48,703 nucleotides of DNA from Flavobacteriales bacterium (GCA_018652335.1 JABICI010000023.1:1-48703), one strand, 5' to 3'; positions 17,741 through 27,769 are shown, counted from the stretch's first letter. The notes: generated from the sequence alone by a model not told the origin. A program made the numbers and translations.

Positions 17741-19741
17741 TTAAACTAATCCATTATATTTTCTTAAAAAATACTCTAATAAAATTAAAAATATCAGCAA
17801 AATTAATAGATTAGTAATACCTAAAAAACTTACTATATTTTGTTTTGAATGAATAATTTTTTTGTTTAATGCAGATGAATTAATAACAGATTCCAATTCT
17901 TTTAAAGAATTCAAGTAAAAAAACTTTCCCCCACTTTGATTTGAAATATGATTCAATGTTTTGTGATTAACATCATCTGAAAACTGCTCTAATTGTATTT
18001 TTTTAACGTTAAAGAAACCCTTTTTATTTTCATCGCTTCCATCAACTCTTGCTACATAATTATACCTGCCAGGCTTTAATATTCCAAGATCAACAAATAA
18101 AGTATTTGACTTTTTAGAAAATAAATATTCTTTAGTATTTAATGAATTATCAGAAATAGAAAATTTAATCTCCTTGTCATTAACTAATTCATAAGATTCA
18201 TTATAAAGTTCAGCATTAATAACAACGCTTTCATCTTGATCATAATCATTCTTATATTTTATCCTTAATAAACTTTTTTCATCATCAATAATTAAATATT
18301 GTGTAAGCTTTAAGAAGATCTCATCAAAAGCTATATTTGAATTATTTATCTTATAATCAAAAAACTTCCATCTCCAAAATCCTTCAGCTGTAACAAAAGC
18401 AATTTTTTTTTCATCTATATACTTTATCATCATCACAGAACTCTTAGATAAAGATTCCTCTTGTTTATTTTTTAAAATAAAATCAAAATTTCCTTTAAGT
18501 TTTTGATTAATATCTGATGAAAATAAAGGCGGTGCATAATTAACAAGATTATTTAACTCATCAGAAAATGTAAATTTTGAGAATCTATTATTTAAAGAAA
18601 TAGTAATAGGATATTTATTTTTATCATTATAAAATTCTCTATTTTTTTCAAAATTTTCAAAATAATAATCCACAGAATTAAATACGATGAGAGATACTTT
18701 ATTATTAAGTAAATTATCAGGTATAATATTTACACCAAAAAGAACAATAAGCTGGTATTTATCAATATTGTATTCTTCATCTATGTCTTTAATAACTACA
18801 TTATATCTTGGATTTTTGCTTATTGAATTATTAAAAGCTGCTAAATCAGGTGTATTGGTGTTTTTTAAAATTAAAATACTTGATGAGTAGTCTATAACAT
18901 CAATATATTTTGTAAAAGAATTATTTGTTAAATTTTCTTCCCCATTTATAGGAATTATTTTAACATCTAAATTTAGTAAACCAACTTTTTCAGCAACTAA
19001 GTCTAGTTCAAAAATCTTATAATTATTATCTTTCTTAAAAGTAACAATTTCATCATACAACTTGATTTTTCCATCTTTAATAACTAAACGACTTTTAACA
19101 TCATTTTTAATTGAAGATGCAATTGAAACTTCTAGAGGAAAAGAATTGCCTAGGAATGTAACTTCGTTAGTTTCAACTTTATCAATTCTAAGATCTTTTT
19201 TAAATGTAGTATCTCCCAATGCAATACAATATACAGGAAAATTATAAGATAAGTATTGAGGATTAAGACCTGTATTATAACTTCCGTCACTAGCTAATAT
19301 AAGCCCAGCTACGTTACGGCCTTCAAATTTATTATTTAATTCAGCAAATAAATTTGAAAAATTAGACTTTAAGCCAGTATTTTTTATAAATCCATTGTAT
19401 ATCTTATCAGAAAAAGAAAATTCATACGACTTGAAATTAATAAGATTGTTTTTAAGTGAAATTAATTCATCAGTAATATCTTCATTAATTGATGTAGAGT
19501 TATCTTTAGCAAATATTAAGATTGGATCTTCAAAATAATTATTATTTAATTTTATTATTGGATTTAAAAGCAACAATAAAATAACACTTAAATAAAAAAA
19601 TCTAATTACAAATAGAAATAAATTAACATTTTTAGATATGAGTTTTGCCTTATTATTGTAAAGCAGATAGGTAAAAATAAATCCAAAAGAAACACATATT
19701 AGGACATAAAAATAAGATGAATCAATATTTATTTCAAACAT
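17741..19741 (-). CDS. vWA-like membrane protein (BatA/vWA-glutamine-amidotransferase-like)
   Basis: Two N-terminal TM helices, FAKDNSTSI (DxSxS MIDAS-like), VAGLILASDGSYNTGLNP, C-terminal TM; 666 aa. Confidence 0.65.
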   Translation of the reverse strand: MFEINIDSSYFYVLICVSFGFIFTYLLYNNKAKLISKNVNLFLFVIRFFYLSVILLLLLNPIIKLNNNYFEDPILIFAKDNSTSINEDITDELISLKNNLINFKSYEFSFSDKIYNGFIKNTGLKSNFSNLFAELNNKFEGRNVAGLILASDGSYNTGLNPQYLSYNFPVYCIALGDTTFKKDLRIDKVETNEVTFLGNSFPLEVSIASSIKNDVKSRLVIKDGKIKLYDEIVTFKKDNNYKIFELDLVAEKVGLLNLDVKIIPINGEENLTNNSFTKYIDVIDYSSSILILKNTNTPDLAAFNNSISKNPRYNVVIKDIDEEYNIDKYQLIVLFGVNIIPDNLLNNKVSLIVFNSVDYYFENFEKNREFYNDKNKYPITISLNNRFSKFTFSDELNNLVNYAPPLFSSDINQKLKGNFDFILKNKQEESLSKSSVMMIKYIDEKKIAFVTAEGFWRWKFFDYKINNSNIAFDEIFLKLTQYLIIDDEKSLLRIKYKNDYDQDESVVINAELYNESYELVNDKEIKFSISDNSLNTKEYLFSKKSNTLFVDLGILKPGRYNYVARVDGSDENKKGFFNVKKIQLEQFSDDVNHKTLNHISNQSGGKFFYLNSLKELESVINSSALNKKIIHSKQNIVSFLGITNLLILLIFLILLEYFLRKYNGLV

Positions 19742-19745
19742 TCAA

Positions 19746-20489
19746 TCAGGTTAGCATTCCACCACAAACATTAATAACCTGGCCAGTAATATATGATGAG
19801 AGGTCTGAAGCTAAAAACATAGATACATTTGCAATATCTTCAGGATCACCAACTCTTTTAAGAGGTATTTGATTTCGCCAATTATTAATTGCATCATCTT
19901 CAAGCGATTCAGTCATTTCAGTTTCAATAAAACCAGGTGCGATTGCATTGCATCTAATATTTCTTGACCCCAACTCTAGTGCAGTTGATTTTGTAAATCC
20001 AATTATACCAGCTTTGGAAGCAGAATAATTAGTTTGACCAGCGTTTCCTTTAACCCCTACAACAGAACTCATATTAATAATTGAACCTTTTTTAGCTTTC
20101 ATCATAGTTTTAATGACAGCTTTTGTCATATTAAAAACTGAATTCATATTAATTTGCATTACTAAATTGAAATCATTTTCAGTCATTCGCATTAAAAGAC
20201 TATCCTTGGTAATTCCTGCATTATTTACTAAAACATCAATAGATCCAAAATCTTCTATTACAGATTTTGAAAGTTCTTGTGCAGCAATAAAATTAGAAGC
20301 ATCTGATTTATATCCTTTAGCCTTAACTCCAAAACATGCTAGTTCATTCTCCAATGATTTTGCTTTAGTTGCTGAAGAAAGATAAGTAAAGGCAATATTA
20401 GCTCCATTTTTTGCAAAAACTGTTGCAACTCCCCTACCAATACCTCTACTAGCTCCTGTTATTATTACATTTTTACCTTCTAATAGCAT
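19746..20489 (-). CDS. fabG: 3-oxoacyl-ACP reductase
   Basis: VIITGASRGIGRGVA, VNNAGITKDSLLMRMTENDF, SVVGVKGNAGQTNYSASKAGIIGFTKS, NAIAPGFIETEMT, YITGQVINVCGGM. Confidence 0.96.
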   Translation of the reverse strand: MLLEGKNVIITGASRGIGRGVATVFAKNGANIAFTYLSSATKAKSLENELACFGVKAKGYKSDASNFIAAQELSKSVIEDFGSIDVLVNNAGITKDSLLMRMTENDFNLVMQINMNSVFNMTKAVIKTMMKAKKGSIINMSSVVGVKGNAGQTNYSASKAGIIGFTKSTALELGSRNIRCNAIAPGFIETEMTESLEDDAINNWRNQIPLKRVGDPEDIANVSMFLASDLSSYITGQVINVCGGMLT

Positions 20490-20502
20490 CTTATTTTTTT
20501 TT

Positions 20503-20510
20503 CAAAAGTA
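20503..20510 (-). promoter_or_regulatory. -7 promoter motif TACTTTTG for fabG
   Basis: caaaagta on plus, 13 nt upstream of the ATG at 20489. Confidence 0.45.
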
Positions 20511-20565
20511 AAAAATATTATACACTAAATATAAAAAGACAATCTAAATTATGAAGAGAATAAAG

Positions 20566-21186
20566 TTATTTTAAATATATTGATTTTTGAATAGATCCAT
20601 CACTATAAATATAAAAGTATAAACTGTTATAATGAACATCTACAACTTCTCTTCCATAAAAATCAATAATCTTAGTTATTTTTCTTTTGGATTGTAACTC
20701 AACTAAAGAAGAAACTGAACAATTAGTACTAAAAACAGCTGTGTTATCAATTTGCCATGAGTAATTAGCAAGGGAGATATTATCAACTTCAACACAAAGT
20801 AAACTAGGATTATCAACTGCGGTAAAATACCAAAGTCCTGAGGGATTGCCATTTTTAACAGATAGTGATATAAGCTGATTATTACTACAATTAACTTCAA
20901 ATAAGTTACCATTACTACTTAAATCTAAACTTACAATTTGATTATCATAGCAAAAAAGTTCTGTTAAACTACTAAAATTTTCAATTCCTGTAAGATCACT
21001 AATACCCAAATCTGGAATATAAAGATAGACTACAGTATCAATGGCACTTGTAAAAACACTATCATTTAATACGTCATCAATGCCTAAATTTATTAATTCT
21101 TGTTCAAAAGCATCATCTGGAATGAAAGTGTTTTGTGTTGCTCCAACAAAAGGGAAAATTAAAATTATAAAAATTATATTTTTCAT
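20566..21186 (-). CDS. Secreted leucine-rich-repeat protein with short T9SS-like tail
   Basis: FIPDDAFEQELINLGIDDVLND, LRR LTELFCYDNQIVSLDLSSNGNLFEVNCSNNQLISLSV; tail ITKIIDFYGREVVDVHYNSLYFYIYSDGSIQKSIYLK. Confidence 0.85.
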   Translation of the reverse strand: MKNIIFIILIFPFVGATQNTFIPDDAFEQELINLGIDDVLNDSVFTSAIDTVVYLYIPDLGISDLTGIENFSSLTELFCYDNQIVSLDLSSNGNLFEVNCSNNQLISLSVKNGNPSGLWYFTAVDNPSLLCVEVDNISLANYSWQIDNTAVFSTNCSVSSLVELQSKRKITKIIDFYGREVVDVHYNSLYFYIYSDGSIQKSIYLK

Positions 21187-23918
21187 TATTTCTTAATAAT
21201 TTGTTTTACAAGAGATTTTTCTCCTATAGACACATCAATAAAGTACACACCTGATTTAAATCCATTAAGAGAAAGATTAATCTGATTAACACCATTAATT
21301 ACATTAATATTTTTGTCAGCAAACATCTGTCTTCCAAGTTCATCATAAATAGTAATATTACAAGTAGAAACATTTTTTAAATCTAGCAACAAAGAAAAAT
21401 TATCAGCTACAGGATTTGGGAAAATTGTGTAATCATAATTCTTATTATTGATATTTGAGACGCTTAATATCTCCCCTATTGAATTAATATTTGTTTGATA
21501 TACACCATTTCCAAATGTTCCAACAATTAGTAAACCGTCAGACTGTCTGTATTCAATATATTCAACAATTGTAGACCCTATGGTAGAGCTTGCAACCTGC
21601 TCCCATGTAGTATTTATTCCATCAATTTTTGAAGTTGCAAATAAGCCAACTGTAGTACCGACTAAATATAGGGTGTCATCACCCAAAGGGATAATTTGAG
21701 CATCTCGACATGATGGTCCATTTCCAGATCCACTATTATTTTGTTCAAGATTCCCACCTGCTTTTTGCCAATTCTGACCACCGTCTAAACTATGCCATAA
21801 AGAATATACACTGTAATTTGAAAACACTACCATAATTTCATCAGCATTATCTGGATTTATTGCAATATCTGTACAATACGAACCACTTCCAGTTAAAATA
21901 TTTGGTAATTGAATAACATCTGGGTCACCAACACTTGCATTATCAACTCGAAATAAATATTTGTTCTGAGTTCCAACATACATAATATCTGCAGGATTAG
22001 TTGATGTAGACAATACTGATATTTTAATACTTTGTGGAGATAAAGAGTCAGAAAATAATTCCCAACCAAAATCTGATTTATCATGAGAGCCGTTGTATTG
22101 AATATTATTTAGATTATTATTTCTCCAAATTTTATTTGCTTCGGCCCAATAAATAACATTATCATTATTTGCATCCATTTCCATAGGATTCATCCACATA
22201 TAATTATTACTATCACAAGAAGCCGGATCCATTCTTTGAAATCCAAGTCTTTCTGCGTTAGTATCTAATTTCATTTTGTACATAACTCCTCTTTGAATTG
22301 TTAAATAAAAATCTTCTTCATTGTCTGCTATTCCAGCATGAGAACCATCTCCATTAAATGGCATATTCCAATTAGCATTTATATCTGGACTAAAAGTAAT
22401 TCTACTTCCATTATCTTGAAAACCTCCTTGAAGAACATCTGAATTTTCATTTTTACTTATTGCCACTGTATATAATTGAGTTGTATTATATCCATTATTT
22501 AAAGACAGCCAGTCAACAGAATCCTTGTAAATATTATTAGTTTTAAATACACCACCATCATTACCATTAATCATTATACTATCATTAGATGGAAGGTACA
22601 AAATTACATGTTGATCTGGATGATGATTTGGGTAAGAACCCCAGTTGCCATCTCCTTCAGATGACCCTGCTCTGTAACCACCAATTATTGTTGTATTTGA
22701 TGAAGTTGTAAAACCGTCTGTTGATCTCCAGAGGTTAGTACCTCCAATTATAACAAGATTACTATCTGTTGGATGCACATTAACTACAAGGTCATATGAA
22801 CCTTGAGCATTAAAATTATCAAATGAAGTATTCTGGTTAGTTGGTATGCTAGATGAAAGGTCAGTCCATTGCCCACCAGCACCTGTTCCATCTCCAGAAA
22901 TATATTCATACTTCCACAAAGAAGTCCAAGTTTCTCCACCAAAAAAGACATCTGTATGTTGACCATAACCTGTAGTCTCAGCAGCTAAGAAATATATCTG
23001 ATTTTCATTAGAAGGATTAATACCAATAACTACACGACTATACACAGGAGGAAATAGAGAATCTGCAATATTTATCCAATTTTGCCCGTCACTTGATCGC
23101 CAAATCCCATTGTCACTACAGTTACTACTAATTGTGGCATAAACTACACCCTGGCTAGTAACATTAACATCAGTGTATTGATAATAATTTGTATTAGATC
23201 CACCAAGTTGCTTTGTCCAACTTAACCCACCATCAACTGATTTGTAAATATCACCCCTTGTAGCAACATATACTACATCTAATGAATCATTGCTGAAATC
23301 TGTTTTTATACTAAATGTAAAATCAAAATCACCATCTAAAACTGTGGGAGTATTTGAAGTAGTAATTGGTAATGAGTCCCAGCTCAAACCACCGTCTATT
23401 GATTTCCAAATACCATTACCATAAATAGAAACGTCACTCAGATATGAGCCTCTATTTTCTCCAGTACCAAAATACCAGATATTTTCTTTACCATCTCTTC
23501 TATCTTGAGTTAAACATGAAATTCGATGTTCCTGACTGGGTTGAGTTGTCATTGTCCAGCTAGCTCCGGCATCAATAGAACGAAACATACCTCCTGAAGC
23601 TCCTCCTGCAAGTATAATATTCTCGTCTAAAACATCTAATGCCAAGGCTCTTGTTCTTCCGCCTACATTAAAAGGACCTCTATTTATCCAGTTTGATTTA
23701 CTAAAATTCTTAGAAATTGGAATAGTTTTTGCAAATGTCATTTCTTTCTTTCTAATATTTTTTGGGATTTCTCCAGTTGCAGGGTCAATTAATCTCATTT
23801 GTTCCCATACAATTCTTTCTGATGGATTATCAGAGGGGTAAAAAACAGATTTATTTTCTTTCTCACTAATTGAGGAAGCTATTACTAAACTTAAAATAAA
23901 GGGTAGAATTTGAAACAT
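21186..23918 (-). CDS. Secreted BNR/sialidase-like beta-propeller protein with canonical T9SS type A sorting domain
   Basis: Repeated SxDxGxSW Asp-box motifs (SIDAGASWTM, SIDGGLSWDS, SVDGGLSWTK, SLDGGQNWQK); C-terminal IFPNPVADNFSLLLDL...IYDELGRQMF...LNGFKSGVYFIDVSIGEKSLVKQIIKK. Confidence 0.9.
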   Translation of the reverse strand: MFQILPFILSLVIASSISEKENKSVFYPSDNPSERIVWEQMRLIDPATGEIPKNIRKKEMTFAKTIPISKNFSKSNWINRGPFNVGGRTRALALDVLDENIILAGGASGGMFRSIDAGASWTMTTQPSQEHRISCLTQDRRDGKENIWYFGTGENRGSYLSDVSIYGNGIWKSIDGGLSWDSLPITTSNTPTVLDGDFDFTFSIKTDFSNDSLDVVYVATRGDIYKSVDGGLSWTKQLGGSNTNYYQYTDVNVTSQGVVYATISSNCSDNGIWRSSDGQNWINIADSLFPPVYSRVVIGINPSNENQIYFLAAETTGYGQHTDVFFGGETWTSLWKYEYISGDGTGAGGQWTDLSSSIPTNQNTSFDNFNAQGSYDLVVNVHPTDSNLVIIGGTNLWRSTDGFTTSSNTTIIGGYRAGSSEGDGNWGSYPNHHPDQHVILYLPSNDSIMINGNDGGVFKTNNIYKDSVDWLSLNNGYNTTQLYTVAISKNENSDVLQGGFQDNGSRITFSPDINANWNMPFNGDGSHAGIADNEEDFYLTIQRGVMYKMKLDTNAERLGFQRMDPASCDSNNYMWMNPMEMDANNDNVIYWAEANKIWRNNNLNNIQYNGSHDKSDFGWELFSDSLSPQSIKISVLSTSTNPADIMYVGTQNKYLFRVDNASVGDPDVIQLPNILTGSGSYCTDIAINPDNADEIMVVFSNYSVYSLWHSLDGGQNWQKAGGNLEQNNSGSGNGPSCRDAQIIPLGDDTLYLVGTTVGLFATSKIDGINTTWEQVASSTIGSTIVEYIEYRQSDGLLIVGTFGNGVYQTNINSIGEILSVSNINNKNYDYTIFPNPVADNFSLLLDLKNVSTCNITIYDELGRQMFADKNINVINGVNQINLSLNGFKSGVYFIDVSIGEKSLVKQIIKK

Positions 23919-23952
23919 GGCAGTTTTTTTGTAAAAATAACAAAATATATAT

Positions 23953-23960
23953 CAAATATA
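23953..23960 (-). promoter_or_regulatory. -7 promoter motif TATATTTG upstream of BNR protein
   Basis: caaatata on plus, 34 nt upstream of the ATG at 23918. Confidence 0.4.
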
Positions 23961-23995
23961 ATTGACAATAAACTCGCTATACTAAAAAAAATATA

Positions 23996-24379
23996 TCACT
24001 CTTTACTATTAAAAGAGATAAATATATTTATCCAAATTAATCTTGATAAAAAATAAACAACAGGAGAGATAATAATTAGTGAAATTGAAATAATAATAAT
24101 TTCATTTATAACATTTATACTATTAAAAAATAAACTTAAAGCTAGCCAAATTATCAAAAATACAGATACTGAAAGTGCGTAACTAACATACATAGCGCCA
24201 TACCAAAAACCTAATTCTATCTCAAATTTAAGATTACAACTTTTACAGCTACCTAAATCGCCATTATTTTTAACAAAAATATTAGTATATGGATTATTTC
24301 TAGGCCAAAATTTTGAGGATTGGCACCTAGGACAAACATTGTTTAAAATACTATATGCTTTTGTTCCTTTTGTAAACAT
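23996..24379 (-). CDS. DUF983 family membrane protein
   Basis: Two CxxC pairs (CPRCQSSKFW, CKSCNLKFE) followed by TM helices and ELGFWYGAMYVSYAL. Confidence 0.85.
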   Translation of the reverse strand: MFTKGTKAYSILNNVCPRCQSSKFWPRNNPYTNIFVKNNGDLGSCKSCNLKFEIELGFWYGAMYVSYALSVSVFLIIWLALSLFFNSINVINEIIIISISLIIISPVVYFLSRLIWINIFISFNSKE

Positions 24380-24387
24380 AATTTAAT

Positions 24388-25461
24388 TTAAAACTTAATT
24401 TCTTTTTTAACATTATTCCAAAATTTAAAAAAGGATGGAAAATCACCTTTCACACTACACAACCAATCTCTATTATCTTCAATTCCTTTATAGTTAAAGT
24501 TTAGAGGATGTTCCTTAAAAAAAATATTATTAGATTTTTTCGGTATATCTTGAAATTCACCAACGAAAACCTTAATATCTTTAATGTTTTTTGATAATTC
24601 AAGCATGAAATTCATTGAATTATCACTAATAGGATACTTTTTAAAAATACTGGGTTCTATTAAAAGAATTCTATGAGCATCAATATCATTACGCCAAACT
24701 GGGTCAAGATTATAATAATTATATACACATATATCCTTATTATCATTTAAAATTAATTGATCAGATTCTGGAAAATTTGTTTCTCTTATTTCTTTAGAAA
24801 TTTCTGAAAATATTGCAGGTTGTGACATTTCAGATATTACATCATAGCTAGTATCTAAGAATGTATTTTTTTGAATGACTTTTGTGTATTTATTAATATT
24901 ATCTTGATTTGCTATATATTTCTTGTTACTGTTAGCTCCACAAACCCATTGCCAGCTTAATGAATTAGATGCTAAATCTCCATCGAGCAAATAAAAGTAC
25001 ATCCAATTTGCAGGATCATTCCATCTAAATTTTGCAATGTTTGTTGCTAAAAAAGCAATATACATCCTTAAATGATTATGCATGTAGCCAGTCTTATATA
25101 ATTCTTTAATTGAGGAGTCGAGGACATTAATACCAGTCTTTGCATCAGTTATACACTTAGAAATACCATTTTCATTAACATCTGTTTGGATATTTTTAAT
25201 ATCCTTGTTTATATCTTTTAACTGCCAGATTAACTGCCAATAATCTCTCCAAGCTAATTCCTGTACAAATTTTTCAATTTCATTAAAATGATATTCTTTT
25301 TCTTTTAAGTTTTGAAAAACTTGCTTTGTAGATATTACACCTCTAGAAATAAAAGGAGATAGCATAGATACTGATCCATCAATAAAATTTCGAGTTCTAG
25401 CATACTGTACTGGATTGATTAAGTCAATTCTTTTTAAAATATCAGCATATTTAGTAATCAT
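24388..25461 (-). CDS. Cryptochrome/photolyase-like FAD-binding domain protein with C-terminal extra segment
   Basis: FVQELAWRDYWQ, HNHLRMYIAF, WMYFYLLDGDLASNSLSWQWVCGANSNKKYIANQDNINKY; the protein begins near the FAD domain and ends with HRILLIEPSIFKKYPIS...IKVFVGEFQDIP...KEHPLNFNYKG. Confidence 0.88.
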   Translation of the reverse strand: MITKYADILKRIDLINPVQYARTRNFIDGSVSMLSPFISRGVISTKQVFQNLKEKEYHFNEIEKFVQELAWRDYWQLIWQLKDINKDIKNIQTDVNENGISKCITDAKTGINVLDSSIKELYKTGYMHNHLRMYIAFLATNIAKFRWNDPANWMYFYLLDGDLASNSLSWQWVCGANSNKKYIANQDNINKYTKVIQKNTFLDTSYDVISEMSQPAIFSEISKEIRETNFPESDQLILNDNKDICVYNYYNLDPVWRNDIDAHRILLIEPSIFKKYPISDNSMNFMLELSKNIKDIKVFVGEFQDIPKKSNNIFFKEHPLNFNYKGIEDNRDWLCSVKGDFPSFFKFWNNVKKEIKF

Positions 25462-25937
25462 AATATAATTTTATTTTTAACTAAATCTTGAAATGTTAAA
25501 ATATTTGATTCAGAAAATGTTTTGAATTTATCTACATTAAAAAGAAATAACTCATGATCTCCATTAATTGCAAATGAGTTTTTCTTATCAATTTTAATTA
25601 AAGCAATTGTTCCATGTAAAACTTCAAAATCATTCCAGTTAATTAATAACTTTTTATCTCTTAAAAATTTATCCTTATTAAATTTATATCCAGATTTTTT
25701 ACCAAATTTCTTAACAAGTTCAATTTGATTTTTTGATAAAAGTTGTAAAACAAATTGATTAGAATTTTTAACATTTTTGTATGTTAAAGTATTATAATCT
25801 ATTGCAATTGCATAAATTTTAGGTTTCATACTTACTGCAGTGACATAAGTACAAATATTCATATTAATTTTACCTTTTTCATCAACAGTTTGAAGACTAT
25901 AGATTGGAGAATCAATTATATTCCAAGGACGTTTCAT
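25458..25937 (-). CDS. Flavin reductase-like (FMN-binding split barrel) protein
   Basis: IDSPIYSLQTVDEKGKINMNICTYVTAVSMKPKIYAIAIDYNTLTYKNVKNSNQFVLQLL; overlaps the photolyase-like start by 4 nt. Confidence 0.8.
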   Translation of the reverse strand: MKRPWNIIDSPIYSLQTVDEKGKINMNICTYVTAVSMKPKIYAIAIDYNTLTYKNVKNSNQFVLQLLSKNQIELVKKFGKKSGYKFNKDKFLRDKKLLINWNDFEVLHGTIALIKIDKKNSFAINGDHELFLFNVDKFKTFSESNILTFQDLVKNKIIL

Positions 25938-25955
25938 TTTAAGCTTTACTATTAA

Positions 25956-26687
25956 TTATCTTCTTGAACTTAGCTTTGCAAGTAATCGTAGGATTTCAAG
26001 ATATAACCAAATTAATGTTACAAGAAGACCAAATGCCCCATACCACTCCATATATTTAGGTGCGCCTCTTTCAGCACCATTTTCAATAAAGTCAAAGTCC
26101 ATCACTAAATTTAATGAAGCTATAACAACCACAACAAGAGAAAAACCAATGCTTATCATTGAAGAATTATTTGGATTCATTACAGGCAATCCTCCACTTC
26201 CAAATATACTCATAAAAAAGCTAATTAAATATACTATGCCAACACCTGCGGTGGCGGCAAAAAGTCCAAGCTTAAAGTTTTCAGTAGCTTTTATAATTTT
26301 AGTTTTATAAGCAAACAATAATGCAAATAATATACCTAAAGTTAACATAATTGCCTGCGGAACAATTCCAGGAACAAATGCATCTGCATACATCTTGGAA
26401 ATTCCACCTAAAGCTAAACCTTCAAGCAAAGCATAAATAGGAACTGTAGTTGGAGACCATTCTTTTTTAAAAATAGTAATTAAAGCAAGAATTAAACCAC
26501 CAATAGTTCCAACTAATATATAATCCATTATCGCATTACTATATGTATAATATCCAGCAAGTAATAAAATACCCATACTAATTGCTGTTTTATTAACAGC
26601 GCCATCTAGTGTCATAACATCACTTGATGAAGATGATAAATTTTCAAAAGTCTTGTTACTTAAGGCTGGGTTACCTGATCTAATCAT
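25956..26687 (-). CDS. Bax inhibitor-1/YccA-like membrane protein
   Basis: N-terminal SGNPALSNKTFEN..., multiple TM helices, NLVMDFDFIENGAERGAPKYMEWYGAFGLLVTLIWLYLEILRLL. Confidence 0.92.
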   Translation of the reverse strand: MIRSGNPALSNKTFENLSSSSSDVMTLDGAVNKTAISMGILLLAGYYTYSNAIMDYILVGTIGGLILALITIFKKEWSPTTVPIYALLEGLALGGISKMYADAFVPGIVPQAIMLTLGILFALLFAYKTKIIKATENFKLGLFAATAGVGIVYLISFFMSIFGSGGLPVMNPNNSSMISIGFSLVVVVIASLNLVMDFDFIENGAERGAPKYMEWYGAFGLLVTLIWLYLEILRLLAKLSSRR

Positions 26688-26702
26688 AATATTATTTTAT
26701 TA

Positions 26703-26710
26703 CAAATTTA
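26703..26710 (-). promoter_or_regulatory. -7 promoter motif TAAATTTG for BI-1-led gene run
   Basis: caaattta on plus, 15 nt upstream of the ATG at 26687. Confidence 0.45.
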
Positions 26711-26840
26711 GAACAAAATATTTAATAATTTTGAACAAAATACATATTCATATCAAAATGTATAAACACAGAAACTATGCTTTGCATATAATTCAAATTT
26801 AAATATCTTTATTTAGCAAAAATTAACAAAATAGAAAAAA

Positions 26841-27395
26841 ATGAAAAAAAAAATATTAACAATAACATTAGGCATCTTTATTTTAACAGCTAACGCACAG
26901 ATTGAGAAACTAGCAGGACCAAGACTTGGAATAACATTTATTGGTGCAGGACCAGTTGCAGATTTCTTACATGAAGGGTTTGATTTTAATGAAAGTGATA
27001 AATATGGAAGTACTGGATCTGCTATGACAACACAATACGGATGGCAATGGGAATCAAGATTTGCAGATGGAGGTGGCGATGTAGTTGGAATAGTAGAATG
27101 GATGTTTCTAGTATCAGGAATGGAACAAGGAAAATTTTTACCATCAGCAACTTCAATAATAGGAGTTAGAAAAGGAAATGGCTATGAAGTAGGTGTTGGT
27201 CCGAATCTATCATTATCTGGAATTGGAATGGTATTTGCAGTTGGTTATAATTTTAAATCTGGTAATTTAAATTTACCAGTGAATATTGCGTTTATGCCAG
27301 GAAGACAATTAACAGGTGAGGCTGATGGTCAAGAATATAAATACAGCTCTGGTGAAAGAATATCACTTATGATTGGATTTAATATGAGTAAATAA
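26841..27395 (+). CDS. Secreted/outer-membrane hypothetical protein
   Basis: Signal peptide MKKKILTITLGIFILTANAQ; glycine-rich alternating beta-like C-terminus ending in ISLMIGFNMSK. Confidence 0.7.
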   Translation: MKKKILTITLGIFILTANAQIEKLAGPRLGITFIGAGPVADFLHEGFDFNESDKYGSTGSAMTTQYGWQWESRFADGGGDVVGIVEWMFLVSGMEQGKFLPSATSIIGVRKGNGYEVGVGPNLSLSGIGMVFAVGYNFKSGNLNLPVNIAFMPGRQLTGEADGQEYKYSSGERISLMIGFNMSK

Positions 27396-27405
27396 AAAAA
27401 TAATC

Positions 27406-27744
27406 TTAGTAGTCATGATCTCCATGATCTTCACAATGAATTTCATATTGTGAATTAGCACTTCCTGGCCCATATTCACCTGGAAGTAGAGGAATTCCGT
27501 CGCTGGAGTATAGTGTGTCTGTAACAGTGTACACATAACTTGATGATTCTGCATCTCTTAATTCATCTTCACAAAAATCTTCTCCTCCTGATGCATTTAG
27601 AATTTCCCATTGAGTCTCTGATTTATCAGGCAGGGCAATATGACACTCGTGACAAAGCTCAGCATCATCATCTTTAGAGCAAGAAGTCATACTGCTAATT
27701 GCTAAAAATGCAACACCCATTACTAAATAATTTACTTTTTTCAT
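27406..27744 (-). CDS. Small Cys/His-rich lipoprotein (CHECH motif)
   Basis: Lipobox AISSMTSCSKDDD, AELCHECHIALP, C-terminal EIHCEDHGDHDY; complete 112-aa ORF. Confidence 0.7.
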   Translation of the reverse strand: MKKVNYLVMGVAFLAISSMTSCSKDDDAELCHECHIALPDKSETQWEILNASGGEDFCEDELRDAESSSYVYTVTDTLYSSDGIPLLPGEYGPGSANSQYEIHCEDHGDHDY

Positions 27745-27769
27745 TTTTATATATATTTAATTAATACTG

